Assembly: GCA_031265585.1 (NCBI GenBank)
Contig: JAISCL010000339.1
Span: 1 to 33,345, forward strand
Direction of reading: 5' to 3'
DNA length: 33,345 bases
Origin: Tannerella sp.
GTDB lineage: Bacteria; Bacteroidota; Bacteroidia; Bacteroidales; Tannerellaceae
Shown one piece after another: positions 32,860 to 33,345 of this stretch (within the stretch, counting starts at the first letter, position 1; each line of letters starts with the position of its first letter). The position numbers and the translations under genes are program-made. Below the pieces are notes generated by a model. That model ran no database searches, had not been told where the DNA came from, and worked only from the letters and a program-made list of their open reading frames with translations.

Positions 32860-33345
32860 TCAGGCCGCGAATTTGAGGGGAAAATTTTCGGTTGATGGAG
32901 TTTGAGGAATGAAAAAGTGACCGTTTTTCATATGGTCTTCCTTCATGCGCATAAAGGTTGCATCCCGGTCAGTCTTGGAATATGAATTTCTGTCTCCCAT
33001 AATTTCCGGTTTTTCTTCGTACTCCTTCAGTTTCGGTAAATATTTTTTTTCCAATGTTTTAAGCGATTTTGTAACTGCTTTTTCTTCTTCTTTTGTAAGA
33101 TTCTTTTGGCTGTTTTCGGCATTGATTTGGGAAATGCGTTTTTTGAGTTCTTTTGAGTTTATGGGCGTGGGCGGATCATCATCGGGCTGGTTGTCCTGTG
33201 CTATGCATTCGTCTATCTGTTTGAGGATGACCTCGATTTTTGCTTCGAGTTTCGCCCTGTTTTTTTCAACCGACTTGCGCCGGACAAAACTGTACCGATT
33301 CGCCCGCGATTCCATTTTCGTACCGTCTATATAAATCGTGTTTAA
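32860..33345 (-). pseudogene. IS1182-type transposase fragment, cut by the window edge
   Basis: The reading frame is open to the right edge (LNTIYIDGTKMESRANRYSFVRRKS), so the ORF-track start at 33315 is internal and the true N-terminus lies outside the window. YIDGTKxE followed by ANRYxFV, and later KTDRDATFMRMKEDHMKNG, are typical of the DDE transposases of IS1182 and its relatives. In intact members KEDHMKNG is followed by QLKPGYNVQ and about 200 more residues. Here it goes straight to HFFIPQTPSTENFPLKFAA and a stop, so most of the C-terminal catalytic part is missing. An internal deletion that joins the last codons of the original gene is possible. The element end has not been located. 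Confidence 0.8.

Overview
The window looks like a chromosome segment from a member of the Bacteroidales (Bacteroidota). Three things point there: promoters of the Bacteroidota type (-7 box TAnnTTTG, weak or absent Shine-Dalgarno sites), families largely restricted to that phylum (HU-like DNA-binding protein, DUF3575, DUF3868, Mfa1/Mfa2-type fimbrillins, Big_2 secreted protein with a sorting-domain-like tail), and A-rich leaders before start codons. I cannot assign a genus from this sequence alone.

Layout. 1-1.1 kb: a purine-salvage phosphoribosyltransferase (hpt) whose 3' end is made of a 116-bp terminal-inverted-repeat element, followed by a 23-bp tandem repeat array. 1.1-3.5 kb: a small HU-like protein and a Fic-domain protein with an AbiEi-like N-terminus, preceded by three 24-bp direct repeats. 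3.5-9.0 kb: a complete tripartite RND efflux operon on the minus strand (adaptor, pump, outer-membrane factor). 9.2-15.1 kb, plus strand: a fatty-aldehyde-type dehydrogenase, a large Big_2-repeat surface protein and a TrpB2-type tryptophan synthase beta chain, each with its own very similar promoter. 15.2-20.1 kb, minus strand: a two-gene unit of an acyl-CoA synthetase and a 988-residue protein that joins two receiver-like domains to the ATP-grasp half of a PEP synthase/PPDK. It diverges from an AraC-type regulator through a strikingly symmetric promoter region.

21.2-31 kb is the main accessory system: a 1-kb non-coding stretch rich in hairpins, then a fimbrial operon of Mfa1 type. Its order is DUF3575 protein, DUF3868/OmpA-like/TPR protein, major fimbrillin, internal terminator, FimB/Mfa2-like anchor, and a large fimbrillin-like protein with a C-terminal FISUMP-like domain that is a candidate tip adhesin. 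A terminator closes the operon.

31-33.3 kb is a repeat-rich, decaying region: a 41-bp palindromic array interrupted by a second copy of the element seen in hpt, an orphan minimal nucleotidyltransferase, a PIN-domain gene broken by one extra base next to an intact small partner gene, and a truncated IS1182-type transposase running off the right edge.

No rRNA, tRNA or CRISPR array was seen. The points I would follow first are the REC-REC-ATP-grasp protein, the symmetric divergent promoter at 20105-20137, the mobile palindromic element at two sites, and the fimbrial operon with its internal terminator and large terminal subunit.
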